64,000 bases of DNA from Faecalicatena_A orotica (GCF_040545875.1 NZ_JBEPMR010000016.1); one strand, 5' to 3'. Numbered from the stretch's first letter, positions 47,025 through 57,636 are shown. Numbers and translations: made by a program. Notes: generated by a model from the letters alone, not told the origin.

Positions 47025-49433
47025 TTAGTTCTTTTCTTTCTTGAGCACCTTTACAGTTATTTCCTCTCCTTCACACTCCACCTTCATTTCTCCGGCTCCA
47101 TCTGGTTTAATAACTGCTAGTACTCTGCCATCATATGTTGTTCTCTCGTCATCAAAGAAGTTTTCCTCGGTTAGCGGATCATCGTTGCCTAAGGCAATCA
47201 CTGTACCGCCTTCAACGCATACTTTCACTCTTTTATTAATTCCCGGATGGCTTACCCAAACAAATGCCAGTTCATTCTCATAAATCATGTCTTTTTCTGC
47301 TTCTAGTGATGTTCCTTCTTCTGTCTCTATTTCATAAGTTCCGGATACATCTCCCCCCATATATGCCCTTGCACAAAGTTGTCCCGGTTCATATATGGTA
47401 TCAAAAACCACTTTGTATCTGTCTTCCACTCCAATTTTTTTTCTTCCCAGACTTTTGCCATTCAACAGCAGTTCTATTTCATCTGCATTTGAATACACTT
47501 CAATCTCAACTGGTTTCCCTTCATACCCATTCCAGGTCCAGCTTCCAACAGAATCACTCCAACACCAGGGAGAGTCAATAACCTGTTCCCCATAATGTTC
47601 CGGACGTTTAACGGCAATATATGGTGCTTTCCTAAGTCCCCATACTATTTCCCTGTAATAAGAGATTGGCCGCCTGAATCCGCAGATCGATATATCACCT
47701 GCCATAGAAGTCAGACATGGCCAAGGAGCATTCGTTCCATATTCAGCTGGAACCGGAGAGTATTTATGCAGACCGATACCAGCCTCCCCCATATAATCCC
47801 ATCCCGTCCAACAGAAATCTCCTATTACGTAACTTAGCCGTTTTACTTTATCCCAATTCTGGTCAATATCTGCCGGAAATGTTTCAGTGCCAAGTATAAC
47901 TCTGTTTGGAAACAGTTTCCCATCCATTTCATATCTTGAATCCATATAATTATAACCTGCAATATCTACACAGTTAAATGCCTCTTCTGTAGCATTTGTT
48001 ACTACATCCAGCATCATAACACCTTTCATGGTATCTCTAAGCCCAGTCATCATATTATTGATAACCTCCTGGCCTTCACCCTGATGGGACGCCTGCTCCA
48101 TAGAGTTTTCATACATTTTCGTCATAATCTCCATTACAGAAACCATGCCATTTATAGCGTTTATAGTAAATCTAGCAGGGTCCAGAGACTTAACTTTATT
48201 TGCGATCTTCCTGCTTCTTTGTGCTCCACTGGGATATCCGGTATCAGGAATCTCATTTCCTATGCTATACATAATAACGCTGGGATGATTATATGATTTA
48301 TTTATAAGGGCTGTTATATCGTCTTCCCAGTTTTTTCCGAATTCTAAAGCATAATCATAATTACATTTATTGACAGTCCATGCATCAAAAGATTCTTCCA
48401 TAACGTATATACCGTACTTATCACATGCCCTAAGCAATGCAGGACTTGCAGGATTATGTGCAGTTCGTATTGCATTAAACCCTGCTTCCTTAAGTTTCCG
48501 TACCCGTCTTTCCTCAATACAGTCAGTAGATACAGCCCCTAATGGACCGTTATCATGATGTATACATGCTCCCCGGAGATACACAGAATTTCCATTTACC
48601 TGTAACCCATGCTGTGGGGTGACTGACAGACTACGGATACCAAAAATTTCTGAACCTGTGTCCACGACACTCTGTCCTTCTTTGTCATAACTTATTAAAA
48701 CCTTGCATGTATAAAGCTCCGGATCCAGATCACTCCATAAATGAGGATTCTCTATATATAATTTCTGATGCAGAGTCTCTTCCTGACCTTTAAATACAGT
48801 TAATTTTGACGTTCCTTCCGCTGTAAGATTTCCTTTTGTGTCCAATATCTGCGTACGGATATGTAAAGTTTCAATATCATTAATCCCCTCGTTTTTCACC
48901 GTCACTGCCGCATCCACTGCTGCCGTTTCTTTATCCATAGCTGTTGTCAGTTTAATTCCCTGCGGTACAATATGCACCATCTCAGATGCCAGAAGGTAAA
49001 CATCCCGATAGATTCCTGCACCAGTGTACCAACGTGCACTGTCATTTAAACGGACAGAAACTTTTATTTCGTTTTCTCCCTCTAAATAGATATACGGTGT
49101 AATGTCTACAAAGAATTGAGAGTAACCATACATCTGGCTTCCTGCAAATGCTCCATTAACATATATAAACGCCTTTTCAAATACACCATCAAATTGAAGA
49201 ATCAACTTCTTACCTTTTAATTCTTCTGTTACTATAAACTTTTTCTTATACTCCCAAATGCCTTTATTAAAGAATGCAGTCATATAAGAACCTACTGCAT
49301 CAGGATTCCGCTTAGTGTGAATCATTGCATCATATGGCAGCGTAACCTTTTTTGTCCCTGCATCAACTGCCATTCCAAAAGTACCTTGTTTTTCTGAAAC
49401 AATCCATTCATCATTAAATTTTTTCTTGATCAT
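47025..49433 (-). CDS. GH2 beta-galactosidase-type enzyme with DUF4982-like tail
   Basis: The 802-residue protein has GH2 domains in order: sugar-binding (DEWIVSEKQGTFGMAVDAG), immunoglobulin-like, and a barrel with acid/base glutamate in YSIGNEIPDTG and likely nucleophile glutamate in VILGTETFPADI (about 500). After the barrel come a DUF4982-like domain (EIEVYSNADEIELLLNGKSLGRKK) and an immunoglobulin-like end. It is a paralogue of the GH2 at 52124-54529. Operon: symporter, this gene, esterase, AraC. Substrate probably a galactoside or glucoside of plant origin. Confidence 0.88.
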   Translation of the reverse strand: MIKKKFNDEWIVSEKQGTFGMAVDAGTKKVTLPYDAMIHTKRNPDAVGSYMTAFFNKGIWEYKKKFIVTEELKGKKLILQFDGVFEKAFIYVNGAFAGSQMYGYSQFFVDITPYIYLEGENEIKVSVRLNDSARWYTGAGIYRDVYLLASEMVHIVPQGIKLTTAMDKETAAVDAAVTVKNEGINDIETLHIRTQILDTKGNLTAEGTSKLTVFKGQEETLHQKLYIENPHLWSDLDPELYTCKVLISYDKEGQSVVDTGSEIFGIRSLSVTPQHGLQVNGNSVYLRGACIHHDNGPLGAVSTDCIEERRVRKLKEAGFNAIRTAHNPASPALLRACDKYGIYVMEESFDAWTVNKCNYDYALEFGKNWEDDITALINKSYNHPSVIMYSIGNEIPDTGYPSGAQRSRKIANKVKSLDPARFTINAINGMVSVMEIMTKMYENSMEQASHQGEGQEVINNMMTGLRDTMKGVMMLDVVTNATEEAFNCVDIAGYNYMDSRYEMDGKLFPNRVILGTETFPADIDQNWDKVKRLSYVIGDFCWTGWDYMGEAGIGLHKYSPVPAEYGTNAPWPCLTSMAGDISICGFRRPISYYREIVWGLRKAPYIAVKRPEHYGEQVIDSPWCWSDSVGSWTWNGYEGKPVEIEVYSNADEIELLLNGKSLGRKKIGVEDRYKVVFDTIYEPGQLCARAYMGGDVSGTYEIETEEGTSLEAEKDMIYENELAFVWVSHPGINKRVKVCVEGGTVIALGNDDPLTEENFFDDERTTYDGRVLAVIKPDGAGEMKVECEGEEITVKVLKKEKN

Positions 49434-49459
49434 ACTCTTACACCTCTCTATTTTCCTAT

Positions 49460-50797
49460 TTAATTCATTTTCTGTTCAATCCTTCTATTCGCTTCTTCCA
49501 CGTTTAAAAATAATGTTAGAATAAATATAAGGACGTAAAACACAAGGGGAACTACCGTATACATGACTGAAATCATGTTTAATGCTCCTGCAGCCTGAAC
49601 TGTCTTCATACCATCAAAGCCGCCTGCTGCAAGCAGCCACCCACAAAGTGCACTTCCAATTCCACCTCCCAGTTTTATGCCCATAGAAGAACAGCTGAAC
49701 ATCGTTCCTTCAATATGTATTTTTTCTTTCAAATATGAATATCTTGCCGTTTCTGCAATGAGTGCATTCAAGGAACCAGTTAAAGGGCCCAGAAAAATAC
49801 CGCGGATTGCCGAAAATGCTGCCATTAGATATACCGCCTGGAATTTTGCTGCAATCATAAACGGAACACACATGATGCTTGCCAAAAACAATGAAATCTT
49901 ATTAATTTTAAACATCCCATATTTCTTAACCAACATAGGAGTAAACATAATCCCCAACATCATTGGCAGCATACCCGCCATAGAAAACAGGCCTAACAAG
50001 GACGGATTTCCCAATACATACATCATATAATAGATGCCTACTCCCTGAGTGATGCCGGCCAGCATATTGTTAGCAATATAAATTCCAAGAATAATAAGAT
50101 AGTAACGATTATGTATGCAATGCCCTATATTTTTAAGGAAGCTCTGCTTCTCGGCACTTAAAGCCTCTTCTTCCGGAATTTCTTTAACGCTCAGTACTGC
50201 AATCGTATTTACAACTACCAGAATCACTGCATAAAGTATAGCTACGTTCCTCCATCCTGTAGCACCTCCACCGAATTTTTCAACAAATCCCGCCGTTAAG
50301 GATGAAATGGACATTGCAGCAATTAATGCAAATACAAACCGGAATGCTCCTAACTGGACACGCTCATTTCCATTTCGCGTAATCAGAGCACTAAGCGTTG
50401 AATAAGCAATGTTATTTGCTGTATAGAAAACTGCATTCATCAGTGTATATACAATAAAGAAGTACGCATATTGGATTGTTTTAGATGCATGCGGAACTGT
50501 AAACTGCAAAATCAAACAAGCAGCCAGAAGAAATGTAGACCAGAACATCCAAGGACGTGCCTTTCCCATCCTGCTGTGTGTCCTGTCGATCAATGTTCCA
50601 AACATAACATCTGTAAAGCCATCGAACAGTTTACTCACTAGCATTAATGTTCCAATTACTGCACTGTTCAACCCCACACTATTTGTCAGATACATGAGAA
50701 CAAATCCTGATACAAAGGTATACGCAAAATTAGATGCCAGATCCCCCGATCCATATGCCAGCTTCTGTCCCAGATTCAAATACTTTTTTTCTTCCAT
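49460..50797 (-). CDS. GPH family sugar:cation symporter
   Basis: The protein has 445 residues from ATG 50797 (GGAGG eight bases upstream; a GTG lies just before). It has twelve membrane segments with LMLVSKLFDGFTDVMFGTLIDRTHSRMGKARPWMF as the conserved loop 2-3 region. It is the first gene of the GH2/esterase/AraC operon and is divergent from a cupin-AraC gene. It likely imports the ester-decorated glycoside processed by those enzymes. Confidence 0.9.
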   Translation of the reverse strand: MEEKKYLNLGQKLAYGSGDLASNFAYTFVSGFVLMYLTNSVGLNSAVIGTLMLVSKLFDGFTDVMFGTLIDRTHSRMGKARPWMFWSTFLLAACLILQFTVPHASKTIQYAYFFIVYTLMNAVFYTANNIAYSTLSALITRNGNERVQLGAFRFVFALIAAMSISSLTAGFVEKFGGGATGWRNVAILYAVILVVVNTIAVLSVKEIPEEEALSAEKQSFLKNIGHCIHNRYYLIILGIYIANNMLAGITQGVGIYYMMYVLGNPSLLGLFSMAGMLPMMLGIMFTPMLVKKYGMFKINKISLFLASIMCVPFMIAAKFQAVYLMAAFSAIRGIFLGPLTGSLNALIAETARYSYLKEKIHIEGTMFSCSSMGIKLGGGIGSALCGWLLAAGGFDGMKTVQAAGALNMISVMYTVVPLVFYVLIFILTLFLNVEEANRRIEQKMN

Positions 50798-50898
50798 TAA
50801 CACATCCTCCTTCTCCTTAAAGCATAATTTTTTGTAACCAATTCAGACTATTTATTTTCCATTCAATTCCGGTCATTTTCAAGGAACAGTTTTTCGTC

Positions 50899-51002
50899 TT
50901 GCCATAAGCCTGAATTTATTCTATACTTATTATAAGTTCATAAAAATAGTGCTACAATGTCCGATATAAACATGCTCTCTTTTTCTGTATCATATCCGGA
51001 CA
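50899..51002 (+). promoter_or_regulatory. Promoter and leader hairpin of the cupin-AraC gene
   Basis: TTGCCA (50899-50904), 17 bases, TATACT (50922-50927). The transcribed leader of about 85 bases contains TGTCCGATAT (50958) and ATATCCGGACA (50992-51002), which can form a hairpin just before the ribosome binding site AGGAGG or act as an operator. Confidence 0.5.
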
Positions 51003-51019
51003 TATAAGGAGGGACTTCC

Positions 51020-52060
51020 ATGATTTTGGAGAAAAATATTCAGATACCACCATTTCCCGGTATTACGAATGATAATCTGATTAATCAGGTCCATACTCTG
51101 ACTACAGACATCGCGGTCACTCAACTCACCTTAAGCGGATATGGCAAAGAAAATCAATGTACCTACACCCATACTGATTTTTATCAGAATATTGGTACAC
51201 AATTTGACAGTTCAAGTGGAGTTGACTTAAGTACATTTGAAACGTCCCACAGACACGGTTATTTTGAAATGCTTCTGGTTCTGGAAGGCGAATTAGATAT
51301 TGTTGTAGAAGGTACCAAAGTACATTACCGTCGTGGAGATTTATGTCTGCTTAACAGAAACACGAAACATCATGAAGAATTTCGGGGAGATTTCAAGATA
51401 AATTATTTCTGCTTTTCTCAGCATTTTGTAGAAACTTTTCCTGTCTCCTTTGGAAGTATCTCTGGCTGGCCACAAAATATCCTACGTTTCTTTCGTCAGA
51501 ACTTAGATGATAATTCACAAAAAAATAAAGATTATATAGACTTTATTTTAAAGGACAGGTCTATCCAAGATTTAGAAGCTGCAAATATATGGAATCAGAT
51601 TAAAATCGAGATGTCTGAAAGACAGCCGGGTTTTGAGCTTTTTATTAATGGTTGGCTGAACCGCCTGTTTGCCCTGTTAGAGAACCAAGACATCTATCGA
51701 TTTGAACCCAAAAACCTTGGTCTGCTTTCTGATAAGAATATTACAGACGAAGTAATCTATTACATCAATGCCCAGAAAAGGAGAATAACAAGGGAAGAAG
51801 TGTCAGAAATCCTGTCCTATAATGGAGATTATATTAGCCGGGTGTTTAAAAAGCAGACGGGCAGATCAATTCTGAACTATTGTCAGACTGTCTGTATGGA
51901 AGAAGCTGCCCGGCTGCTTTCTACTACTTCGTTAGATGTACAGACAATTATAAAACAGATGGGATATGAAAATCGTACACACTTTAACAGGTTGTTTAAA
52001 GAATATTTTCAGATGACACCTGGAGAGTATAGGGTGCGCCATAGGATAGCAATGAAATAA
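51020..52060 (+). CDS. AraC family regulator with cupin sensor domain
   Basis: The 346-residue protein has an N-terminal cupin (HRHGYFEMLLVLEGELDIVVEGTKVHYRRGDLCLLNRNTKH, residues 75-120) and a C-terminal AraC DNA-binding domain (VSEILSYNGDYISRVFKKQTG and IKQMGYENRTHFNRLFKEYF, then TPGEYR). This is the RhaS/MsmR-like type that binds a sugar in the cupin. It is divergent from the symporter operon and convergent with the GH2/GH1 operon, and it may be the activator that reads the element shared at 44761 and 55931. Confidence 0.9.
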   Translation: MILEKNIQIPPFPGITNDNLINQVHTLTTDIAVTQLTLSGYGKENQCTYTHTDFYQNIGTQFDSSSGVDLSTFETSHRHGYFEMLLVLEGELDIVVEGTKVHYRRGDLCLLNRNTKHHEEFRGDFKINYFCFSQHFVETFPVSFGSISGWPQNILRFFRQNLDDNSQKNKDYIDFILKDRSIQDLEAANIWNQIKIEMSERQPGFELFINGWLNRLFALLENQDIYRFEPKNLGLLSDKNITDEVIYYINAQKRRITREEVSEILSYNGDYISRVFKKQTGRSILNYCQTVCMEEAARLLSTTSLDVQTIIKQMGYENRTHFNRLFKEYFQMTPGEYRVRHRIAMK

Positions 52061-52073
52061 TTAAAATATGCAG

Positions 52074-52106
52074 GAGGAAGGAGCATAAGAGTTACGCTCC
52101 TTCCTC
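52074..52106. terminator. Terminator between AraC and GH2 genes
   Basis: GAGGAAGGAGC (52074-52084) pairs with GCTCCTTCCTC (52096-52106), followed on the plus strand by TAAAATTTTTT. It serves the convergent ends of both genes. Confidence 0.85.
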
Positions 52107-52123
52107 TAAAATTTTTTACCTGC

Positions 52124-54529
52124 TTATTGGAACTCCACATTAATGTCTGCTTCACAGCCATCTTCCAGTCTGACTCTGACAACGCACCCTTTCGTATCTT
52201 CAACACTCCGGACAACAGCTAATGCCTGTCCTTCATAGAGGGGTACTATGTTCCCTTTATAGGGTATCAGCCGATCTGGTTTGGGGTCTGCTGTTCCTAA
52301 CGCCAGAAGTTCTGCTCCCTGTACTTCTACGCTTACCTTTCTCTCTTCTCCGAAAACCAATGTTCCCTTCTCATCTAAAGCTTCAATCCTGATAAAACAT
52401 AGATCTCTGCCGTTTGCCCTAACTTTTCCGGGCTCCGCAGTTATCTTTAACTTTTTCGTGGAAGAGGCTGTCTTCAGCATATCCCGTCCGGTCTCTATTC
52501 CATCTTTATATGCAGTTACTTCCAAACTGCCTGGTTCATACGGAAACCGAAAGACTGCTTTATATTCCTCTTCAAAACCACATTTTTTCCGTCCCAGTGT
52601 CGTGCCGTTTAAGAACAACTCTACCTCATCTGCATTTGCATATATATGTGCTTCCATCTCCTGCCCGGCGGCACCCGGGTATGTGTAATTCGCCGCAACA
52701 GGGAGCCATGTCCAGCTTAACCGGGCAATATGTTTCCCAGTCAGCTCCGGCGAAAGCGTAAACAGATGAGGCGCATGGTTATTTGCCCACACAGCATCCC
52801 GATAATAGGACTGGGGACGCTTATTTCCGATTAAGTCTATATCAGCACATCCTGCAGCAATCCAAGGCCACTGCGGACTGCCGGGACGCTCAGCATCACT
52901 TACTTCCCATCGTCCGACACCATTTTCTCCAAGATAGTCCCAGGCTGTCCAAACAAAATCACCTATTACATTTTTATTTTCCACTGTAGACTGCCATGTC
53001 GAAAATGCAGCCCTCGGATAGCTTTCGGAACCATAAATTACTCGTTTCGGAAATTTCTTACTGTCATGCTCATAGCGGACTGATTTATAATTATATCCAG
53101 CCACATCAAGCGGGGCAAAGTATTCTTCTGTGGTATCTCCCCACAAATCTACACCAGATGCAAAATTATCATATGCCATATTCAACGCCTGATTTCCTGT
53201 GGTTGCTTCCCCTCCTGTGGGTCGCTGTGCGTATTCTAAAAACAGGGAACAAGCCGTTGCCGATACCGGACGGGTTCGATCTAACTCCCTTACCTTATCA
53301 GCAAGCCTTTTGCTCCATGCAAATCCATCTGCGCTTCCATCCCGTTCTTCTACTTCATTTCCTGTTGACCACATTATAATAGATGGATGGTTATAATCTC
53401 TTAGAATCATGTCTTCTATATCCTGTTCCCAGTGCTCCTCGAAAAAAATATGGAAACCAAAACTGGTCCTTCCCAGTACCCATTCATCAAACGCTTCCTC
53501 AATCACTAACATACCCAGTTCATCGCAGACTTTAAAGAATCCCGGTCCAAAGGGGTTATGGGAAAGCCGCAAAGCATTAAAGCCACTCTCTTTTAAAATT
53601 CTGATTCTACGGTATTGGGCTGTCTCATGTTCTGCTACACCTAAAATCCCCAAATCCTGATGGATGCACCCACCTTTCAGTTTCATAGGCTGCCCATTCA
53701 GAAGGAATCCATCTGTGCTGTTTACTTCTATCGTCCGTATTCCAAAGCTTTCCTCATATGAGTCTTCTCCTGATTTTTCTCCGGTTACTGTTACAATCGC
53801 TGTGTAAAGTATAGGATTCTGTGGACACCACGGAGAAATATGAGTCACAGGAATATCCAGTTCAACTGATCCGCTCCCCTCTGACAGAGCGACAGAACTC
53901 AACGCTTCTCCAATACACATGTTTTGGCTGTTTTCAATACGGCAGCTTATTTCCGTCTGTCCGGCTTGTTCCTCTCCTGTTACCTCTGCCTGCACACGGA
54001 TCCTTGCGCTAGATCCATTTAACTCGGCTGTCGTAATCTTTAAACCATGTAATCTTACAGCAGTTTTCTCCGCCACATGCAGCCATACTGGCCGGTAAAT
54101 TCCCGCTCCTGTATACCATCTGGAACAAGGTTTCATCCGGCTGTCTGTATGGAGTAAAATCTCATTTTCTCCTTCCTTCACTTTATCAGAAATATCCATA
54201 TAAAAACTGCTATACGGATTTACATGTTTGGTTACAAACTGGCCATTCACCCAAACCTCCGTTATCCCTGATACGCCCTCAAATTCCAGCCAAATGCGTT
54301 TTTCAACAGACCCTCTTCCAAGCATAAACTTCTTTTTGTAGTACAGTCCCGCCCCTCTCGTATAGCCTTCATCTTCTCCTCCCGGCGCATTCTTATCCCG
54401 TTCCTTCTCCATAGAGTAATCATGCGGGATGCGAACCCTTTTCCAGTTATTCAACATGTGAATTAGCAAAGGGTTTTTAAGCCCGCTTTCTGCATATTCC
54501 CAATCCTTATCTAATAAATAATGATACAT
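52124..54529 (-). CDS. GH2 beta-galactosidase-type enzyme with DUF4982-like tail
   Basis: The 801-residue protein has the same plan as the GH2 at 47025. It begins LLDKDWEYAESGLKNP. The barrel acid/base glutamate is in WSTGNEVEERDGS and the nucleophile glutamate in VIYGSESYPRAAF. After the barrel come a DUF4982-like segment (AHIYANADEVELFLNGTTLGRKK) and an immunoglobulin-like end (AEPGKVRANGRDLCFIRIEALDEKG). AGGAGG precedes the ATG. It is second gene after the GH1 at 54603, with 73 bases between them. The cytoplasmic location indicates action on imported glycosides. Confidence 0.88.
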   Translation of the reverse strand: MYHYLLDKDWEYAESGLKNPLLIHMLNNWKRVRIPHDYSMEKERDKNAPGGEDEGYTRGAGLYYKKKFMLGRGSVEKRIWLEFEGVSGITEVWVNGQFVTKHVNPYSSFYMDISDKVKEGENEILLHTDSRMKPCSRWYTGAGIYRPVWLHVAEKTAVRLHGLKITTAELNGSSARIRVQAEVTGEEQAGQTEISCRIENSQNMCIGEALSSVALSEGSGSVELDIPVTHISPWCPQNPILYTAIVTVTGEKSGEDSYEESFGIRTIEVNSTDGFLLNGQPMKLKGGCIHQDLGILGVAEHETAQYRRIRILKESGFNALRLSHNPFGPGFFKVCDELGMLVIEEAFDEWVLGRTSFGFHIFFEEHWEQDIEDMILRDYNHPSIIMWSTGNEVEERDGSADGFAWSKRLADKVRELDRTRPVSATACSLFLEYAQRPTGGEATTGNQALNMAYDNFASGVDLWGDTTEEYFAPLDVAGYNYKSVRYEHDSKKFPKRVIYGSESYPRAAFSTWQSTVENKNVIGDFVWTAWDYLGENGVGRWEVSDAERPGSPQWPWIAAGCADIDLIGNKRPQSYYRDAVWANNHAPHLFTLSPELTGKHIARLSWTWLPVAANYTYPGAAGQEMEAHIYANADEVELFLNGTTLGRKKCGFEEEYKAVFRFPYEPGSLEVTAYKDGIETGRDMLKTASSTKKLKITAEPGKVRANGRDLCFIRIEALDEKGTLVFGEERKVSVEVQGAELLALGTADPKPDRLIPYKGNIVPLYEGQALAVVRSVEDTKGCVVRVRLEDGCEADINVEFQ

Positions 54530-54602
54530 AATGACCTCCTGATCATTCTTTTTCTAATTTTGTTCAGTTCCCTGTTTCACTGTGCCAAACATCATTTTTT
54601 CT

Positions 54603-55871
54603 TTAATCAATTCTCCAATCATAGTTTCCTAGGAACCGGAGGCTGTCTTTCGGAATTCTTTTTTTTGTGTTCTGGTCTATCGCTATCAGTCCGAATGTCT
54701 TTGTAAATCCCATCTGCCATTCAAAATTGTCGAGAAGGGACCAATGCATATATCCAATTACGTGAATTCCATCCTCAATGCAATGAGCCACACCGTCCAG
54801 AGCTGTTTTTATAAACGAAATCCTCCTGCCATCATCTGTAGACGCAATCCCGTTCTCTGTCACCATAATGGGGATTTCCAGTGACTCAGCCACTTTGCGG
54901 ATAACGTGTTCCAGAGCCTCCGGATAATATTCGTAATTCATCTGCGTAATTTCAGCGCCTTCCGGCACTCCTTTTACACCTTCCTTACCAATCAGCTTTC
55001 TTGTATAATTCTGCAGTCCGAAAAAGTCATCATTTGTTATATAAGGCAGATATCGGATAAATTCTTTCTCCCATTCTTTCTGTGCAATCTTTCGTGAGGC
55101 CTCGTCGTCATCTGGCTGAAAATCATGGAGTGAAAGTGTAATTCCTACCTTCAGATGTGGACAGATAGCCTTCATGGCATGTTTTGCCGCCTCATGTGTC
55201 CTCATGATCAGTTGGTCTCCCTGCTCAGTGCGTGCAGATAGAAAATCTTCCGGTTTTGCTGTACCAAATACCCTGATATTTTCTTCTTCGGTTTTTTTCA
55301 TATTGGCATAAAACTCCGGATTCACCCCTACCTGGATATCCTGTTTCATATTTTTCATATAAGTACGCACAAGATCTGCCATCTGCAGCCCCATATTCGC
55401 CTCATTAATTGTACATACATAAGTCAATTCACTGCCAACCGCTTTTATTACATAAACGCAGTATTTTTTAAATGCTTCGATAATACCTTCATTTTCCCAT
55501 CCTCCCTGTCTTATGACCCACTTCGGGGAAGAAAAATGATGCATTGTTACAATGGGTTCTATACCTTTACTCCTGCAATACCTAATCACATCATGGTAAT
55601 GTTCCAATTCTTTTTCGTCAAAATGTCCTTGTTCCGGTTCAATCCGTGCCCATTCAATTGAAAAGCGATAAGCATTCAGTCCTGCTTCTGCCATCAAATC
55701 AATATCCTGCCTGTATCTATTGTAATGGTCCACCGCACCAAGAGAAGGTTCCTTAAAAGCTGAGTGTTCCATCTGTTCCATTGCCCAAAAATCGCTGTTG
55801 GTATTATTTCCTTCAATCTGATGTGCAGCTGTGGCTGCCCCTATGAGAAAATCCCCATGCACCTTTTTCAT
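54603..55871 (-). CDS. GH1 beta-glycosidase
   Basis: The 422-residue protein is a paralogue of the GH1 at 30010: FLIGAATAAHQIEGN, YRFSIEWARIEP, HHFSSPKWV, acid/base glutamate in TINEAN and nucleophile glutamate in VTENGIAS. The unusual NEAN in place of NEP occurs in both copies. GGAGG precedes the ATG. It heads the GH1-GH2 operon; its promoter has the second copy of the shared activator element with TATAAT at the same distance as at the symporter/GH2 operon 11 kb away. It probably hydrolyses a beta-glucosidic bond in the substrate imported by that symporter. Confidence 0.92.
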   Translation of the reverse strand: MKKVHGDFLIGAATAAHQIEGNNTNSDFWAMEQMEHSAFKEPSLGAVDHYNRYRQDIDLMAEAGLNAYRFSIEWARIEPEQGHFDEKELEHYHDVIRYCRSKGIEPIVTMHHFSSPKWVIRQGGWENEGIIEAFKKYCVYVIKAVGSELTYVCTINEANMGLQMADLVRTYMKNMKQDIQVGVNPEFYANMKKTEEENIRVFGTAKPEDFLSARTEQGDQLIMRTHEAAKHAMKAICPHLKVGITLSLHDFQPDDDEASRKIAQKEWEKEFIRYLPYITNDDFFGLQNYTRKLIGKEGVKGVPEGAEITQMNYEYYPEALEHVIRKVAESLEIPIMVTENGIASTDDGRRISFIKTALDGVAHCIEDGIHVIGYMHWSLLDNFEWQMGFTKTFGLIAIDQNTKKRIPKDSLRFLGNYDWRID

Positions 55872-55902
55872 ATAACTTTTCCTCCTCGTTCTTTTTAAAT
55901 TA

Positions 55903-55970
55903 ATTATAACTTTAATTTGAGTTATTTTTTAGAACTCATTTCGCTCAAACTAGCACAATTTTTACTATTT
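55903..55970 (-). promoter_or_regulatory. Shared activator element and promoter, copy B
   Basis: TGTGCTAGTT (minus strand, beginning at 55957) with the same flanking words as copy A (55931-55970), and TATAAT at 55903-55908, exactly 50 bases from the first base of the word. Identity with copy A is high across about 35 bases, with almost all differences transitions. Confidence 0.7.
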
Positions 55971-56036
55971 CTATGGTTATAATAAAATTATTGGTTCATC
56001 GATTATACATAGATTGTCATTAAATTAACTGTGCTG

Positions 56037-57617
56037 CTATTTCATTTTTTGTTTTCCATTTTTATAAAGTTCTTTAAATATCAAGGCCCCACTGTAAATA
56101 ACAAGAAACGAACCTATTGTAAATACGACAGCACTCTCTGTCTGAATCTGCGACAGGGAAACAATCCCCATCAGAATTGCCGCGGCTGATACAAGGAACA
56201 TCCCAAACCGCACCGGCAGGTTCCGATACACGGTTATCGCCTGATAAAAATTTCGGAAGGAAAAGAGAATCAGTAAAATCCCAAGCAGAAAGTGTGTGGA
56301 TAAGAGTATCGCACTCTTATTTACCACCAGAAACTCCATCACACAGATTGCGGCCAGCCAGCTTAGTATCCGATGTTCCTTTTGTTTTTTATCTATTCCA
56401 TCATTGACTGCACATTGCAGCACCTTTCGTCCTGAGAAAATGATAACTGCCATTCCCAGAAATCTTCCTACCAGTCTCAGTGCAGCCTCTGGGAATATTA
56501 TAAAAATAAGTCCTGCTGCAAATAATAGACCAGCCTGCAGGATTTCCCTGCTTCTTACTGCCTCTTTAAAGTCTATATTTTTGCAATTGGATACAAAAGA
56601 ATGGATAAATTTTGCAATTACAATCTTTGTCTTACGCTCTGAATGTATAATAGATAATAAGATGGTGCCAAATCCATCCAGACCACCACCCCATACTTCA
56701 TCCATGGTTGCAGCACCTCCTGCTTTTAAGGCATCGAAGAAATCCTTTGTAAATGTCTTTCTCTGTTCCAGCGTTGCAGAAGTGATCCAGGTGTCAAAAA
56801 TCTGCACATAGAACCTGCAGTTTTCTGTTAATGTCTCTTTTTCACAAACTGTATCCCCTTCTATCTGCCACGTATAGATATCATGCTGCATGAGCCCATC
56901 CGTATCGCTTCCGAGTATCCTATCCGGCATACCGCACGGGAACAATGTGCCAATAATACTGAACTCTGGTACGATCCAGCACACCTTTTTCCTAATGGCC
57001 GCCAATCTTTCTTTAGGAATGATATCTGCACTTAACCCCGGGCCATCATTGTTATACACTGCTATGATTTGATCCTGTAATTTTTCTTCACATTGTGCAG
57101 CAGAAAAAATTGCAAGGTTTCCGCCCTTTGAATGACCGCCTATACGATAATGCTTTCCTTCCTCCATCGTGCGTTCCAGATAATCTTTCGCCATCAATTG
57201 TGCCGGAACCACCATGGAGCCAATCCCAAAATCCTCCTGCCAGCCAATGATTGTATTATCTGTTCCCCTGAAAGCGATATATCTGCTTTCATCATCCAGT
57301 GTAATATGTACTGCCGTAAACTGGCTCGCTGTTTCTTCGTCATAAACCTCTCTATAATAAGACAAATTCGCCTGTCCAAACCTTCTTGACCCGGCCATGA
57401 GAGAGAACAGAGTGGTTTTCTCCTTTTTATCAGGATTTTTTTCCTGATATCTGACATAGGCATCTGCAACCGTAACCGGCTCTTTATCATCAGTTACAAT
57501 TCCGCTAAGATTCTGATATACAAAAGCGGAAAGCACTAAATTATCCACCAAACAAAACGGTTTCTCCGAAAAATTCAAATCCCCCCGCCACTTTAGATAT
57601 GTAATAATATTTCCCAT
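56037..57617 (-). CDS. Mbeg1-like (DUF2974) lipase-fold protein with membrane tail
   Basis: The protein has 526 residues from ATG 57617 (AAAGGA upstream; the longer frame overlaps the previous gene). An alpha/beta-hydrolase fold of the Mbeg1-like group is indicated by RYIAFRGTDNTIIGWQEDF, the nucleophile S163 in GGHSKGGNLA, and YNNDGPGLS. A C-terminal third (about 385-520) holds four to six membrane segments. It would act on acyl esters near the membrane. It is the third gene in a row with an LRAT/NlpC-like acyl enzyme and PlsY, suggesting a role in phospholipid acyl chemistry. Substrate unknown. Confidence 0.75.
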   Translation of the reverse strand: MGNIITYLKWRGDLNFSEKPFCLVDNLVLSAFVYQNLSGIVTDDKEPVTVADAYVRYQEKNPDKKEKTTLFSLMAGSRRFGQANLSYYREVYDEETASQFTAVHITLDDESRYIAFRGTDNTIIGWQEDFGIGSMVVPAQLMAKDYLERTMEEGKHYRIGGHSKGGNLAIFSAAQCEEKLQDQIIAVYNNDGPGLSADIIPKERLAAIRKKVCWIVPEFSIIGTLFPCGMPDRILGSDTDGLMQHDIYTWQIEGDTVCEKETLTENCRFYVQIFDTWITSATLEQRKTFTKDFFDALKAGGAATMDEVWGGGLDGFGTILLSIIHSERKTKIVIAKFIHSFVSNCKNIDFKEAVRSREILQAGLLFAAGLIFIIFPEAALRLVGRFLGMAVIIFSGRKVLQCAVNDGIDKKQKEHRILSWLAAICVMEFLVVNKSAILLSTHFLLGILLILFSFRNFYQAITVYRNLPVRFGMFLVSAAAILMGIVSLSQIQTESAVVFTIGSFLVIYSGALIFKELYKNGKQKMK

Positions 57618-57636
57618 CTTTTTTCCTTTTCTATTT